Assembly (NCBI GenBank): GCA_902806305.1
Contig: CADCWC010000218.1
Location: forward strand, 1-24,936
Source: an uncultured Thermoleophilia bacterium
GTDB lineage: Bacteria; Actinomycetota; Thermoleophilia; Gaiellales; F1-60-MAGs149
Direction of reading: 5' to 3'
DNA: 24,936 bases
Shown piece after piece: positions 7,149-14,943 of the stretch. A program made the translations under genes and the position numbers. The stretch's first letter is position 1. Each line of letters starts with the position of its first letter. The notes below the pieces were generated by a model, which saw only the letters and a list, made by a program, of their open reading frames with translations, ran no database searches and was not told the origin of the DNA.

Positions 7149-8336
7149 ATGCCGGCGAGGAGTACGGTGCGGGACGGCGCCGCGAACCGGGTGGAGACGT
7201 ACGTGACGACGCACTTCGAGCCCGTCTGGAACGCCGTCCAGCGGGTCGAGCCAGTGCGGCGTCGGGTCAACCGCGTCCTGGTCAACCGAGCCATCGCGAA
7301 GCTCCCGACCCGCCCGAACCCGCTGTCGACGAAGGCCGACTACACGTCGTGGGACTCGCTCACGGATCGTCGGTTCGACAGTCGGCACCTGCCGCCCGCG
7401 CCGGCGCGGAACGGCGGCGGGCCGAGCGTCGAGCAGGCCGCGGACCTCTTCCGGCGCGATGGCGAGATGGTGCCGTGCGAGAAGTCGACGGTGCTGTTCT
7501 CGTACTTCGCGGCGTGGTTCACCGACGGGTTCCTGCGCAGTGACCGCTCGGAGCCGCGGGACATGCGCCGGAACGACTCGAACCACGAGATCGACCTGAC
7601 CCAGCTCTACGGCGTGCGCACCGCGGAGACCGACCTCCTGCGTACGTTCGAGGGTGGCCGCCTGAAGAGCCAGATCCTGGAGGGGGAGGAGTACCCGCTC
7701 TTCCTCTGCGAGGGCGGCGAGGTCAAGCCCGAGTTCCGTGGCCTGACGGTCGTGCGCTGGGAGCAGCTCTCCCGCGAGCAGCGGGACGGGCTGTTCGCCA
7801 TGGGCAGCGACACCTCGAACCTCCACCTCGGCTTCCTGATGCTCGGCGTGCTGTTCCTGCGCGAGCACAACCGCCTCGCCGACGCGCTCCGCCGCGAGTA
7901 CCCCGGCTGGGACGACGAGCGGCTGTTCGGGACGGCCCGCAACATCCTCACGGTCGTGCTCATCAAGCTCGTGGTCGACGAGTACATCAACCACATCACG
8001 CCGTACCACTTCCGGTTCACCACCGACCCGACGTCGCTCGGCAACGCACCGTGGATGCGGCCGAACTGGATGGCCGTCGAGTTCAACCTGCTCTACCGGT
8101 GGCACAGCATGGTCCCGTCGACGTTCCGGATCGGCGGCCGCGACGTCGCCATCGACGACACGCTCTTCAACACCCGGCTGCTGGTCGAGCGCGGCCTGGG
8201 CGGGCACTTCGAGGACGCGACCGACCAGCCCGCGGGCCGGGTGGGCCTGTTCAACACCGAGGCCTACCTGCGTGACGCCGAGGTGGCGAGCATCCGACAG
8301 GGTCGGGAGGTCCGGCTCGCGTCCTACAACGACTAA
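7149..8336 (+). CDS. Cyclo-oxygenase/alpha-dioxygenase-like haem protein, interrupted (N-terminal 395 codons)
   Basis: The reading frame resembles the animal haem peroxidase/cyclo-oxygenase family, whose members oxygenate fatty acids through a tyrosyl radical. EFNLLYRWHSMVPSTF matches the cyclo-oxygenase stretch holding the catalytic tyrosine (Tyr316 here) and the proximal haem histidine (His319). FLREHNRLADAL and NHEIDLTQLYG also fit. In place of the distal Gln and His of cyclo-oxygenase (FAQHFTHQF) this protein has FAAWFTDGF (Ala122, Asp126), so classical peroxidase chemistry looks unlikely. The frame stops at TAA 8334-8336 directly after LASYND, where relatives continue with Tyr, and the same frame resumes homology immediately afterwards. 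It is therefore a nonsense-interrupted gene, a read-through gene or a sequencing error. GGAGAGGGGGAGG precedes the ATG. No signal peptide is evident. Confidence 0.8.
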   Translation: MPARSTVRDGAANRVETYVTTHFEPVWNAVQRVEPVRRRVNRVLVNRAIAKLPTRPNPLSTKADYTSWDSLTDRRFDSRHLPPAPARNGGGPSVEQAADLFRRDGEMVPCEKSTVLFSYFAAWFTDGFLRSDRSEPRDMRRNDSNHEIDLTQLYGVRTAETDLLRTFEGGRLKSQILEGEEYPLFLCEGGEVKPEFRGLTVVRWEQLSREQRDGLFAMGSDTSNLHLGFLMLGVLFLREHNRLADALRREYPGWDDERLFGTARNILTVVLIKLVVDEYINHITPYHFRFTTDPTSLGNAPWMRPNWMAVEFNLLYRWHSMVPSTFRIGGRDVAIDDTLFNTRLLVERGLGGHFEDATDQPAGRVGLFNTEAYLRDAEVASIRQGREVRLASYND

Positions 8337-8717
8337 CGCGAGGCCTGCCGATTCCCGCGCGTGACGGCGTTCGAGCAGATCTCGTCCGACGAGCGCGTCC
8401 GCCGCGGCCTGCGGGACGTCTACGGCCACGTCGACGAGATCGAGTTCTACGTGGGGCTGTTCGCGGAGGACCGGCGCCCGAACTCGGTGCTGCCGTCGCT
8501 CATCGGACGGATGGTCGGGATCGACGCCTTCTCCCAGGCCTTCACGAACCCACTGCTCGCGCCGCGGATCTACACGGCGGCCACGTTCTCGCCGCTCGGG
8601 ATGGAGGTCATCCGCACGACGCGGACGCTCTCGGACGTGGTGCACCGCAACCTGCCGCCCGGTTCGCCGCGCCACCGCGTCGGCATGACGCGAAGCGACT
8701 GGCGGCGCGTCTCCTAG
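8337..8717 (+). pseudogene. Severed C-terminal part of the cyclo-oxygenase-like gene
   Basis: Codons directly after the TAA, in the same frame, read REACRFPRVTAFEQ and then about 110 residues that align by eye with the C-terminus of cyclo-oxygenases: helix HVDEIEFYVGLFAEDRRPNS, then GIDAFSQAFTNPLLAP and ATFSPLGMEVI. The joined product would be 522 residues, close to a full family member. A GTG at 8361 could in principle start a separate 118-residue protein, but no ribosome site precedes it and that product would lack haem ligands. It is best read as the detached end of the upstream gene. Confidence 0.75.
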
Positions 8718-8837
8718 CGGGTCGGACGAGCGTCAGCGAGGCGACCGGCCGGCGCCACCGATGAGTTCGCCGCCGCCGCGGCGTCCTTTCCAGCGACGGG
8801 CCGGCAGGGCCGGCGTTCCGACGGAGGAGGGTCCCCC

Positions 8838-9209
8838 ATGGGTACGGACGAGACGGCACGGAGCTCGGAGGCGGTCGAGGGCTACATCGACCTCTACCTG
8901 CTGCCGGTGCCCGAGGAGAACCTCGACGCCTACCGCCGCCAGGCGACGATCTTCGGCACGGTGGTCAAGGAGCACGGCGGGCTCGGCTACCGCGAGTTCC
9001 GCGGTGACGACCTGAGGGAGGGCTTCAGCGCGGAACCCGGTGTGATGCTGACGACGGCCGTGGCGGAGTTCCGGTCACGGGCCCACCGCGACGAGGTGAT
9101 GGCCAAGGTGCTCGAGGACCCGCGCATCAAGGGGTCCATGGACGGCGACCAGCTCGCCGACATGGGGCAGATGCAGTACGGCGGATTCCGGACCTTCGTC
9201 GCGCCGTAG
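8838..9209 (+). CDS. DUF1428-family protein
   Basis: The 123-residue protein matches the DUF1428 pattern: a YIDLYLLPVPEENLDAYRR opening, AHRDEVMAKVLEDPRIK in the middle, and a QMQYGGFRTFV end. These are small ferredoxin-like alpha/beta (dimeric barrel) proteins of unknown function, often annotated as RNA signal recognition particle protein without proof. The first dozen residues are an unrelated acidic extension. A GGAGGAGGG ribosome site lies before the ATG. The central loop carrying a proline/glycine stretch in other members (after GDD) is present in shortened form. The gene stands alone between the broken haem gene and a strong terminator. Confidence 0.85.
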   Translation: MGTDETARSSEAVEGYIDLYLLPVPEENLDAYRRQATIFGTVVKEHGGLGYREFRGDDLREGFSAEPGVMLTTAVAEFRSRAHRDEVMAKVLEDPRIKGSMDGDQLADMGQMQYGGFRTFVAP

Positions 9210-9216
9210 CGCGCCC

Positions 9217-9262
9217 CGCGTCCTGGCGCCCCTCCGGTTCAGCCGAGCGGCGCCAGGACGCG
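9217..9262. terminator. Strong bidirectional terminator between convergent genes
   Basis: A perfect 14-bp stem (9217-9230 with 9249-9262) has an 18-base loop. It serves both the DUF1428 gene and the flavin reductase, whose stop codon (9239-9241) lies in the loop. Confidence 0.7.
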
Positions 9263-9841
9263 GACGAGCGGGTCGTTCAGGTCCTCGTCGTCCTCGAGCG
9301 AGAGCGGCCCGCCCTTGACGGCCAGGGCAGGCAGGCGCGGCAGCATCCGCAGCGCGCTCTCGTGGAACAGCAGCGGGGTCTCGTCGGCGCGGCCGCAGCG
9401 CTCGACGAGGCCGAACATCACGTCGTGGTCACCGACCCGGACCACCTCGTGGAGCTTGCAGACGAGGAGGGCGAGCCAGTGGTCGAGGATCGGCACGCCC
9501 TCCTCGTCGAGGTGATGGGAGACCGCGTCGAAGCGAGGCGCGTGGAAGCCGACGAACGCGCGCGCCGAGGAGATCTGGTCGTGAGCCAGCACGTGGATGG
9601 CGAACCGGCCCGAGGTCTTCGCCGCCTCGCAGGTGCGCGCGCCGATCTGCGAGCAGACGAGCACGATCGGCGGGTCGAGCGACACGCTGGTGAACGAGTT
9701 GGCCGTCATACCGCAGAGGGTGCCGTCCTCGGCCGCGGCCGAGACGATCGTCACCCCCGTCGGGTACGAGCTCATCACGGAGCGGAACGTGGCCGGGTCG
9801 AAGGCGTCGCCCAGCGAGGAGAGGTCGGACATGGACGTCAT
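9239..9841 (-). CDS. Flavin reductase-like, FMN-binding split-barrel protein
   Basis: The 200-residue protein has the flavin reductase domain of two-component monooxygenases (HpaC/NtaB type): FRSVMSSYPTGVTIVSA near the start, then CGMTANSFTSVSLDPPIVLVC, which is the family's FMN-contacting core, and RFAIHVLAHDQ. Such enzymes use NAD(P)H to reduce FMN or FAD for a separate oxygenase. No canonical oxygenase lies beside it; the closest candidate in the window is the acyl-CoA dehydrogenase-fold protein at 13326-14723. The C-terminal 35 residues (acidic, LEDDEDLNDPLVR) lie beyond the core. A second in-frame ATG three codons in (9832) is an alternative start. A hairpin upstream separates it from the permease. 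Confidence 0.85.
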   Translation of the reverse strand: MTSMSDLSSLGDAFDPATFRSVMSSYPTGVTIVSAAAEDGTLCGMTANSFTSVSLDPPIVLVCSQIGARTCEAAKTSGRFAIHVLAHDQISSARAFVGFHAPRFDAVSHHLDEEGVPILDHWLALLVCKLHEVVRVGDHDVMFGLVERCGRADETPLLFHESALRMLPRLPALAVKGGPLSLEDDEDLNDPLVRVLAPLG

Positions 9842-9874
9842 TGTCCCCGGGTCCGGCCGGTTGCAGCAAGGAGA

Positions 9875-9903
9875 CGGGTCGGCGCCTCGCCGGCGCCGAC
9901 CCG
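9875..9903 (-). terminator. Hairpin between permease and flavin reductase
   Basis: A 12-bp stem (9875-9886 with 9892-9903) has a 5-base loop. Read on the minus strand it lies after the permease stop and is followed by a pyrimidine-rich stretch, so it probably ends or attenuates permease transcription before the reductase. Confidence 0.55.
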
Positions 9904-9935
9904 CCCGTCACCGCGTCGGGCGTCCGCGGCGTCGA

Positions 9936-11450
9936 TCAGTGGACGCCGGTGCCGGTCAGGACGCGCTCCTCGTCGGGCGTCCGTGGCGCGGGCATTCGCA
10001 GCGTCAGCTTCGACTTGTCCTCGACGATCACCCGGTAGGCGAAGAAGGCGAGCGACATCGCGAGGACGAAGACGCCGACCAGGAGCTCCTTGTACTCGCC
10101 GTAGCCGGTGAGCTTGAAGGAGAGCGACCCGACGACGAGGATGATGACGTCGTAGACGAGCAGGACGGCGGCGATCGGCACCCACGCCGGTCCGACGCGC
10201 AGGGGCCGCGGCCACGCCGGGCGGTCCCGGCGCAGCAGCAGGAAGGCGGAGACGGCCGCCACGTGGGCGAACACGTAGCCGAGGTTCGACATCGTCAGGA
10301 TCTGGATCACGGCCGTGGGGCCGGCGAACAGGATCGTGACCGCGATGTTCATGACGGCGTCCAGGGTCATCGCGTTCCCGGGCACATGCCGTCGGTTGGC
10401 CTTGCCGAGCCAGCGCAGCGTCATGTCCGCCCGCGAGATGCCGTAGAGGGCACGCGACCCGTCCATGGTCGCCGTGTTCATCGACAGCAGGATGCCCGCG
10501 CAGAGCAGGATCACCGCGACCGACGTGAACCCCGTCCCGAGGATCGCCTCGAGGGCGGTCGTGTAGAACGAGTAGGCGTTCTCGACCGTGATGTTCTGGT
10601 CGCCGACGATGCCGACCGCGCCGAGCGGCAGCAGGCCGTAGACGAGGATGCCGAACACCGCGGCGGCCCGCAGCGCCTTCGGCGTGTCGTTCACCGGGTC
10701 CTTGTACTCGGCCGCGAACGTGGCGCAGCACTCGAAGCCGTACGCCGACCAGCACATGATGTAGAGCCAGGCGATCACCAGGCGCAGGCCGTTGTCGCCG
10801 CCGAAGCTGCCCCAGTCGACGTTGTTCGAGAGGTTGTCGGCGCTCCAGTCGCCCGTCAGGTAGGGCAGGAACATCAGGATCGCGAGCGGGATCAGGAGCA
10901 GCGCGCCCGTGATGTACGAGACCCACACCGCCGGGCGGACGCCCATGATGTTCGACAGCCAGAGCGCGATGATCAGGAAGATCGCGACGAAGATCGGGAA
11001 CGTGAAGGTCACGTCGACGATGCCGAGGCCGAGCGTGCGGTTCCAGCCGGACTCCGGGTCCGCGGTCCCCTCGAAGAACTGCGCCTGGATCAGGCCGCCG
11101 ATGATGATGCCGTTGACGGAGAGGACGACCGACCAGCCGAGCCAGTACCCGAAGGCGGCCATCGGGCCGACGAACGACGCGTAGCGCTTCCAGCCCTCGT
11201 GGGCGTAGAAGGCGATGCCGCCCGCGCGGTCCGGGAACATCGTCGACATCTCGGAGTAGATGACGTTGTGCAGGGCGCCGACGCAGACCGCGATCAGCCA
11301 CACGATCACCGCGCCCCAGCCGCCGAGCGACACGACCGAGAACCCGAGACCCGTCAGCAGGAACGCCGGATTCGCCATCGCGACGACGAAGCCGTCGAAC
11401 CACGACATTGCCCGAGCGAGTTCGCCGTCCTCTACCTCTGCAACCGCCAT
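9936..11450 (-). CDS. APC-superfamily amino acid/amine permease
   Basis: The 504-residue protein is an integral membrane transporter with about twelve hydrophobic helices, for example FVVAMANPAFLLTGLGFSVV near residue 25, VTFTFPIFVAIFLIIALWL, and the last pair in VPIAAVLLVYDVIILVVGSL and LLVGVFVLAMSLAFFAY. Helix 1 with a GLGFS break and the following VGALHNVIYSEMSTMFPDRAGGIAFYAHEGW loop are typical of APC amino acid/polyamine/choline transporters. YGISRADMTLRWLGKANRRHVP is the characteristic cytoplasmic loop after helix 8. The substrate cannot be read from sequence. Given the amine-glutamylation genes a few kilobases away, an amine or amino acid is plausible, but no direct link is seen. Confidence 0.9.
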   Translation of the reverse strand: MAVAEVEDGELARAMSWFDGFVVAMANPAFLLTGLGFSVVSLGGWGAVIVWLIAVCVGALHNVIYSEMSTMFPDRAGGIAFYAHEGWKRYASFVGPMAAFGYWLGWSVVLSVNGIIIGGLIQAQFFEGTADPESGWNRTLGLGIVDVTFTFPIFVAIFLIIALWLSNIMGVRPAVWVSYITGALLLIPLAILMFLPYLTGDWSADNLSNNVDWGSFGGDNGLRLVIAWLYIMCWSAYGFECCATFAAEYKDPVNDTPKALRAAAVFGILVYGLLPLGAVGIVGDQNITVENAYSFYTTALEAILGTGFTSVAVILLCAGILLSMNTATMDGSRALYGISRADMTLRWLGKANRRHVPGNAMTLDAVMNIAVTILFAGPTAVIQILTMSNLGYVFAHVAAVSAFLLLRRDRPAWPRPLRVGPAWVPIAAVLLVYDVIILVVGSLSFKLTGYGEYKELLVGVFVLAMSLAFFAYRVIVEDKSKLTLRMPAPRTPDEERVLTGTGVH

Positions 11451-11598
11451 CGCATCGACCGCCTTCTCCGAGGGAACGTCCGGCCTAGGAAAGCGTCCGC
11501 CCAGGCAGGAGGCAAGTGTGGAGGATCTACCGTCTTCACGCCCGTTTTCCTGCCGGAAGTGCTATAGCCCCGGTGCGGACCGGAAGGAGAATTGCGGG

Positions 11599-11964
11599 AT
11601 GCTGCGTCAGGATCCACCGAAGATCACGATCACGTGCGACTGCGGCGAGGTCCACCGCCTTGCCTACGGCGACGAGGTGGCCTGCCGTTGCGGGCGCCGC
11701 TACGACACCTCGGCCATCCCGGCCGAGGACTACGCCGCGATCAGGGCGACGCGCCGGCGCTTCCGGCTGCTGCAGGGGGCGTTCGCCGTCGCCCTCGGCG
11801 GCCTGATGCTGGCCACGCTGCTCCTCCGGCCACGAGCGGCGGTCATCCTCGTGCCGCTGGTGCTGATGGTGTGGTTCGTCTACCTGCGCCCGCTGCTCCG
11901 GCGCTGGTACCGGCGACAGGTCGCCGAGCTCACGCTGCGCTGGACGCTCGAGGCCAAGGCGTAG
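11599..11964 (+). CDS. Small zinc-ribbon membrane protein, function unknown
   Basis: The 121-residue product starts with a compact four-cysteine ribbon (Cys13, Cys15, Cys29, Cys31 in TCDCGE and ACRCGRRY). Two adjacent hydrophobic helices follow (about residues 58-76 and 80-97), then a basic, arginine-rich tail (LLRRWYRRQ). The likely topology is a cytoplasmic zinc knuckle anchored by a membrane hairpin. I do not recognise the family. GGAAGGAG lies 9 bases before the ATG, giving a clear start; the frame is open further upstream but without a ribosome site. It lies divergent to the permease and 46 bases ahead of the amidohydrolase, with which it may share a transcript. Confidence 0.7.
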   Translation: MLRQDPPKITITCDCGEVHRLAYGDEVACRCGRRYDTSAIPAEDYAAIRATRRRFRLLQGAFAVALGGLMLATLLLRPRAAVILVPLVLMVWFVYLRPLLRRWYRRQVAELTLRWTLEAKA

Positions 11965-12010
11965 CGGTGGGCGCACGTGTCCGGACGGCGCCGACGCGGG
12001 ACGCGGTCCG

Positions 12011-13273
12011 GTGCTGCTCGCGCTGACGAACGCCCGCGTCTTCACGGCGACGGGCGAGCCCGCGCTCGCGTCGGGCGTCGTCGTGGTGGAGGACGCCCGG
12101 ATCCGCTCCGTCGACCCCTGGCCGACCGAGCTCCCGGAGGGCTGCGTCGCCGTGGACCTCGCGGGCCGGACGCTCCTGCCCGGCTTCGTCGACGCCCACG
12201 TGCACCTCGTCTACCGGGAGGGCCTGGACGACTGGTACACGTTCGAGCTCGCCACGCCGCTCGAGGCCGCCGCCGTCGACGCGACGATCAACGCCGGTCG
12301 GCTGCTCGAGATGGGCATCACGTCGGTGCGTGACGTCGGCACGCGCGGCAACATCGCCGTGGTGCTGCGGGACGCGATCCGGGGCGGCCGGCTGGGTGGG
12401 CCGCGCGTCCGCGCGTCGAAGCAGATCATCTCCGTCTCGGGCGGTCTCACGGATGTCCACCCGAGCCACCTGCCGATCGACGGGCGGCACGCCGCGACGA
12501 CCGGCGAACGGGTGACGGGGCCGTGGGAGGCCCGCGACGCGGTCCGCCGTCAGGTCAAGGACGGCGTCGACTGGATCAAGGTCGAGGCGAGCGGCACGTT
12601 CAACAGCCCGTACTCGCCCGGCGATCGCGAGACGATGTCGGCCGAGGAGCTCCGGGCGATCGTGGACGAGGCCTCCGACAAGGGCCGCCCCGTCGCCTGC
12701 CACGCCGAGTCGCGACGGAGCATCCTGCGGGCCGCCGCCGCTGGCGTGCGGACGATCGAGCACGCCGTCGACCTGGACGACGCGGCCGTCGAGGCCGTCC
12801 TCGAGGCCGGCGCGGCGATCTGTCCGACGATGGGGATCTACCGCAACCTGGCCGTCCGCGGCCGTGAGTTCGGGTTCGCCGACGAGGTGGTGGAGCGCAA
12901 CCTGGCCAATCACCGCCGCCACGTGGAGTCGATCCGCCGGGCCCACCGCGCGGGGCTGACGATCATCGCCGGGAGCGACGCCGGCTCGTCCCGGTTCCCG
13001 CACGACGGCGCGCTGCTGCGGGAGATCTGCCTCTACGTCGAGCTGGTCGGGATGACCGCGGGCGAGGCGCTCGTGACCGCGACCCGCGCGGCCGCGACGG
13101 TGATCGGGCTCGGCGACGAGGTCGGCACGATCGAGGCGGGCAAGCGGGCCGACCTCGTCGTGATCGCCGGCGATCCGCTCGGGCGCATCACGACGCTGAC
13201 CGACCCGGGCGCCGTGGAAGCTGTGCTGCAGGACGGCCGCGTCGTCGCGGGGGCCCTCCCCGGAATGGGCTGA
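12011..13273 (+). CDS. Imidazolonepropionase-like metal-dependent amidohydrolase
   Basis: The 420-residue protein is an amidohydrolase of the imidazolonepropionase/prolidase-like subgroup. An N-terminal beta-sandwich precedes DAHVHL (metal ligands His63 and His65); Lys190 in DWIKVEASG is the likely carboxylated bridging lysine; His231 (CHAES), His251 (IEHAVD) and Asp323 (GSDAG) complete a binuclear site. The C-terminal EAGKRADLVVIAGDPL returns to the sandwich. Family members hydrolyse cyclic amides, dipeptides or mycotoxins and some drugs; the substrate here is unknown. The start is GTG 12011, the first in the frame after the small membrane gene. It converges on the acyl-CoA dehydrogenase-like gene and ends at a long hairpin. 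Confidence 0.88.
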   Translation: MLLALTNARVFTATGEPALASGVVVVEDARIRSVDPWPTELPEGCVAVDLAGRTLLPGFVDAHVHLVYREGLDDWYTFELATPLEAAAVDATINAGRLLEMGITSVRDVGTRGNIAVVLRDAIRGGRLGGPRVRASKQIISVSGGLTDVHPSHLPIDGRHAATTGERVTGPWEARDAVRRQVKDGVDWIKVEASGTFNSPYSPGDRETMSAEELRAIVDEASDKGRPVACHAESRRSILRAAAAGVRTIEHAVDLDDAAVEAVLEAGAAICPTMGIYRNLAVRGREFGFADEVVERNLANHRRHVESIRRAHRAGLTIIAGSDAGSSRFPHDGALLREICLYVELVGMTAGEALVTATRAAATVIGLGDEVGTIEAGKRADLVVIAGDPLGRITTLTDPGAVEAVLQDGRVVAGALPGMG

Positions 13274-13280
13274 CGTCTCC

Positions 13281-13314
13281 GCCGGCCGGGAGCGCGACCG
13301 CGCTCCCGGCCGGC
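13281..13314. terminator. Strong bidirectional terminator
   Basis: A perfect 15-bp GC-rich stem (13281-13295 with 13300-13314) closed by a GACC tetraloop lies between the convergent amidohydrolase and acyl-CoA dehydrogenase-like genes, 8 to 12 bases from each stop codon. Confidence 0.8.
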
Positions 13315-13325
13315 GCGATCACCCG

Positions 13326-14723
13326 TCAGGCGGGCGAGCCGCCGTTCGATGAGCCGTCGGCCTCGCCGAGCAGGCGCTCGGCCAGCTTGCGCTTCTCCTC
13401 GGGACCGAGCTTCTTGATCTCGTTCTCCATCGCGCGCGTGTTGACGACCTGGTTCCAGTAGTCGAGCGAGTCGTAGCCGAGCAGCGCCGTCTTGCCCACG
13501 AACTGGCGCAGCACCTCGTTCGTCGGGCCCATGACCCAGCCCGCCTTGCCGTCGCGCAGGTAGCGCTCGATGTCGAGCGGCTTCTTCTTGTAGCCCGTGC
13601 CGCCCGTGCAGTGCAGCATCTTGTCGACGACCCGGGCGACGTTCTTCGCGGCCCGGAACTTGATCTGCCACAGGAACGGCAGGTAGTCCGCGCGGGCGAG
13701 CTCGCCGACCGGCGGATTGCGTCGCGCGTCGTCCGTGACCTTGTCGAGCGCCTGGGCGACCGAGAACGTGAACGCACGGGCCGAGTTCGTCTCGATGATC
13801 GCCTCGCCGACGGCGTCCTGGATCGTCGGGTAGTCGCAGACCCGCAGGCCGACGTCCTTGTGCGTCTTGCGGGTCGTGTGGGAGATCGCGATGTCGATCG
13901 CGCCGAGCGCGATGCCGCTCCAGACGCCGGAGGACCCGATCAGGAAGTTCGGATCGACGGACTCGTCGTTCGAGGCGGCGCCGTCACCGATCGGACCGAC
14001 GAGCTGCTGCTCGGGCACGAAGCCCCAGTCGACGAGCAGGGAGCCGGACTGGTTGCCCCGCAGGCCGAGGGCGTCCCACTCCTGCGGCTCGGCCTGGATC
14101 TGCGAGGCGTCGATCAGGAAGACGGACAGGTTCGAGTAGTCGCCGCCGTAGTCGGGCGACGTCGTCTGGCAGACGTAGAAGTCGGCGAAGCCGCCCGAGG
14201 TCGTCCACGACGCCTTCTTCAGCACCTCGAAGCCGCCCTCGACCCTACGGGCGCCCGACGCCATCGGGTACCAGAAGTGGGAGCCGGTCTCGGGGTCCGA
14301 GTAGGAGAGCGTGCCGATCAGCCCGTCCTTGACCTTCTTCAGGTAGTTCTCGACGAAGTAGTCCGTCTGGCGCAGGCGGAGCGTCTCGACGGCGCCCGTG
14401 TGCATCACGTAGCACATGGCACAGGAGGCGTCGCCGTAGCGCGCGATCGTCTCCGTGACCCACGCGTAGAAGACGTGGTTCTGGCCCAGCCCGCCCCACT
14501 CCTTGGGCAGCATGACGCCGAGGAAGCCGTCCGGCCCGAGCGCCTCGAGGCTCTCGCGCGGGAACGTCAGCGTGGCGTCGTTGTGACGCGCCCGCGGCCG
14601 GATCTCCGTCTCGCAGATCTCCCGAAGGCGCGCCAGGAGTCCGATCTGCTCCTCGTTCAGGAACCAGACCGGGTCGAACATCGGGTCGAGTCCGTTCTTG
14701 GTCTCCTCGGCCACCGCGGCCAT
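13326..14723 (-). CDS. Acyl-CoA dehydrogenase-fold flavoprotein without the usual catalytic Glu
   Basis: The 465-residue protein has the three-part acyl-CoA dehydrogenase fold: N-terminal helices (LPKEWGGLGQNHVFY), the FAD-contacting middle (GTLSYSDPETGSH, KKASWTTSGGFADFYV) and C-terminal helices (HCTGGTGYKKKPLDIERYLRD). Near residue 399, MGPTNEVLR aligns with the YEGTNEIQR motif of classical enzymes, but the catalytic glutamate position is glycine. The alternative glutamate used by isovaleryl-CoA dehydrogenase is not evident either. Proteins of this fold without the base are often flavin-dependent monooxygenases (DszC/HpaB-like) or act on non-CoA substrates. It diverges from the gmaS gene across 220 bp; GGAGGAG lies before the ATG, and an inverted repeat sits 22 bp upstream. 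It may be co-regulated with the amine cluster. Confidence 0.85.
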   Translation of the reverse strand: MAAVAEETKNGLDPMFDPVWFLNEEQIGLLARLREICETEIRPRARHNDATLTFPRESLEALGPDGFLGVMLPKEWGGLGQNHVFYAWVTETIARYGDASCAMCYVMHTGAVETLRLRQTDYFVENYLKKVKDGLIGTLSYSDPETGSHFWYPMASGARRVEGGFEVLKKASWTTSGGFADFYVCQTTSPDYGGDYSNLSVFLIDASQIQAEPQEWDALGLRGNQSGSLLVDWGFVPEQQLVGPIGDGAASNDESVDPNFLIGSSGVWSGIALGAIDIAISHTTRKTHKDVGLRVCDYPTIQDAVGEAIIETNSARAFTFSVAQALDKVTDDARRNPPVGELARADYLPFLWQIKFRAAKNVARVVDKMLHCTGGTGYKKKPLDIERYLRDGKAGWVMGPTNEVLRQFVGKTALLGYDSLDYWNQVVNTRAMENEIKKLGPEEKRKLAERLLGEADGSSNGGSPA

Positions 14724-14744
14724 ACGTCTCCTCCTTCGTCACCA

Positions 14745-14761
14745 CCTGACCGCTCGTCAGG
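14745..14761. promoter_or_regulatory. Perfect inverted repeat, candidate repressor operator
   Basis: CCTGAC and GTCAGG arms flank five bases, 22 bp upstream of the acyl-CoA dehydrogenase-like start. The architecture is typical of dimeric TetR- or GntR-type repressor sites. Confidence 0.45.
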
Positions 14762-14834
14762 CGACTCATCGCCGGCGCCGATCGTACCGTCGGGCCAAGG
14801 TGGAGCATACGTGCGGAAGCCACACCGCGGACGG

Positions 14835-14858
14835 CCCGGGGGTGGGCGCCTCCCCGGG
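14835..14858. promoter_or_regulatory. Inverted repeat abutting the gmaS -35 box
   Basis: CCCGGGG (14835-14841) and CCCCGGG (14852-14858) form a 7-bp inverted repeat with a 10-base spacer that ends where the predicted -35 box begins. It could be a regulator site; chance in GC-rich DNA cannot be excluded. Confidence 0.3.
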
Positions 14859-14887
14859 TTGCCGACCGGGGTGGGGTCGCCTACGCT
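14859..14887 (+). promoter_or_regulatory. Predicted promoter of the gmaS-mgsABC operon
   Basis: TTGCCG (14859-14864) and TACGCT (14882-14887) are separated by exactly 17 bases. They predict a leader of about 50 bases that contains a small hairpin (GGTCC 14899-14903 with GGACC 14910-14914) just before the GGAGGA ribosome site. Confidence 0.5.
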
Positions 14888-14943
14888 CGGCCCCCGCAGG
14901 TCCCTCGGAGGACCGGCCCACGAGACACACACACGGAGGATGC

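Noticed and set aside
8361..8717. An independent small gene starting at GTG 8361
   Set aside because: No ribosome site precedes it, and its product is the exact continuation of the cyclo-oxygenase-like frame, so it is treated as the severed C-terminus.
8800..8814. GCCGGC-AGG-GCCGGC hairpin before the DUF1428 gene
   Set aside because: The 6-bp all-GC arms with a 3-base loop are easily found by chance in this composition, and the position does not suit a terminator or operator clearly.
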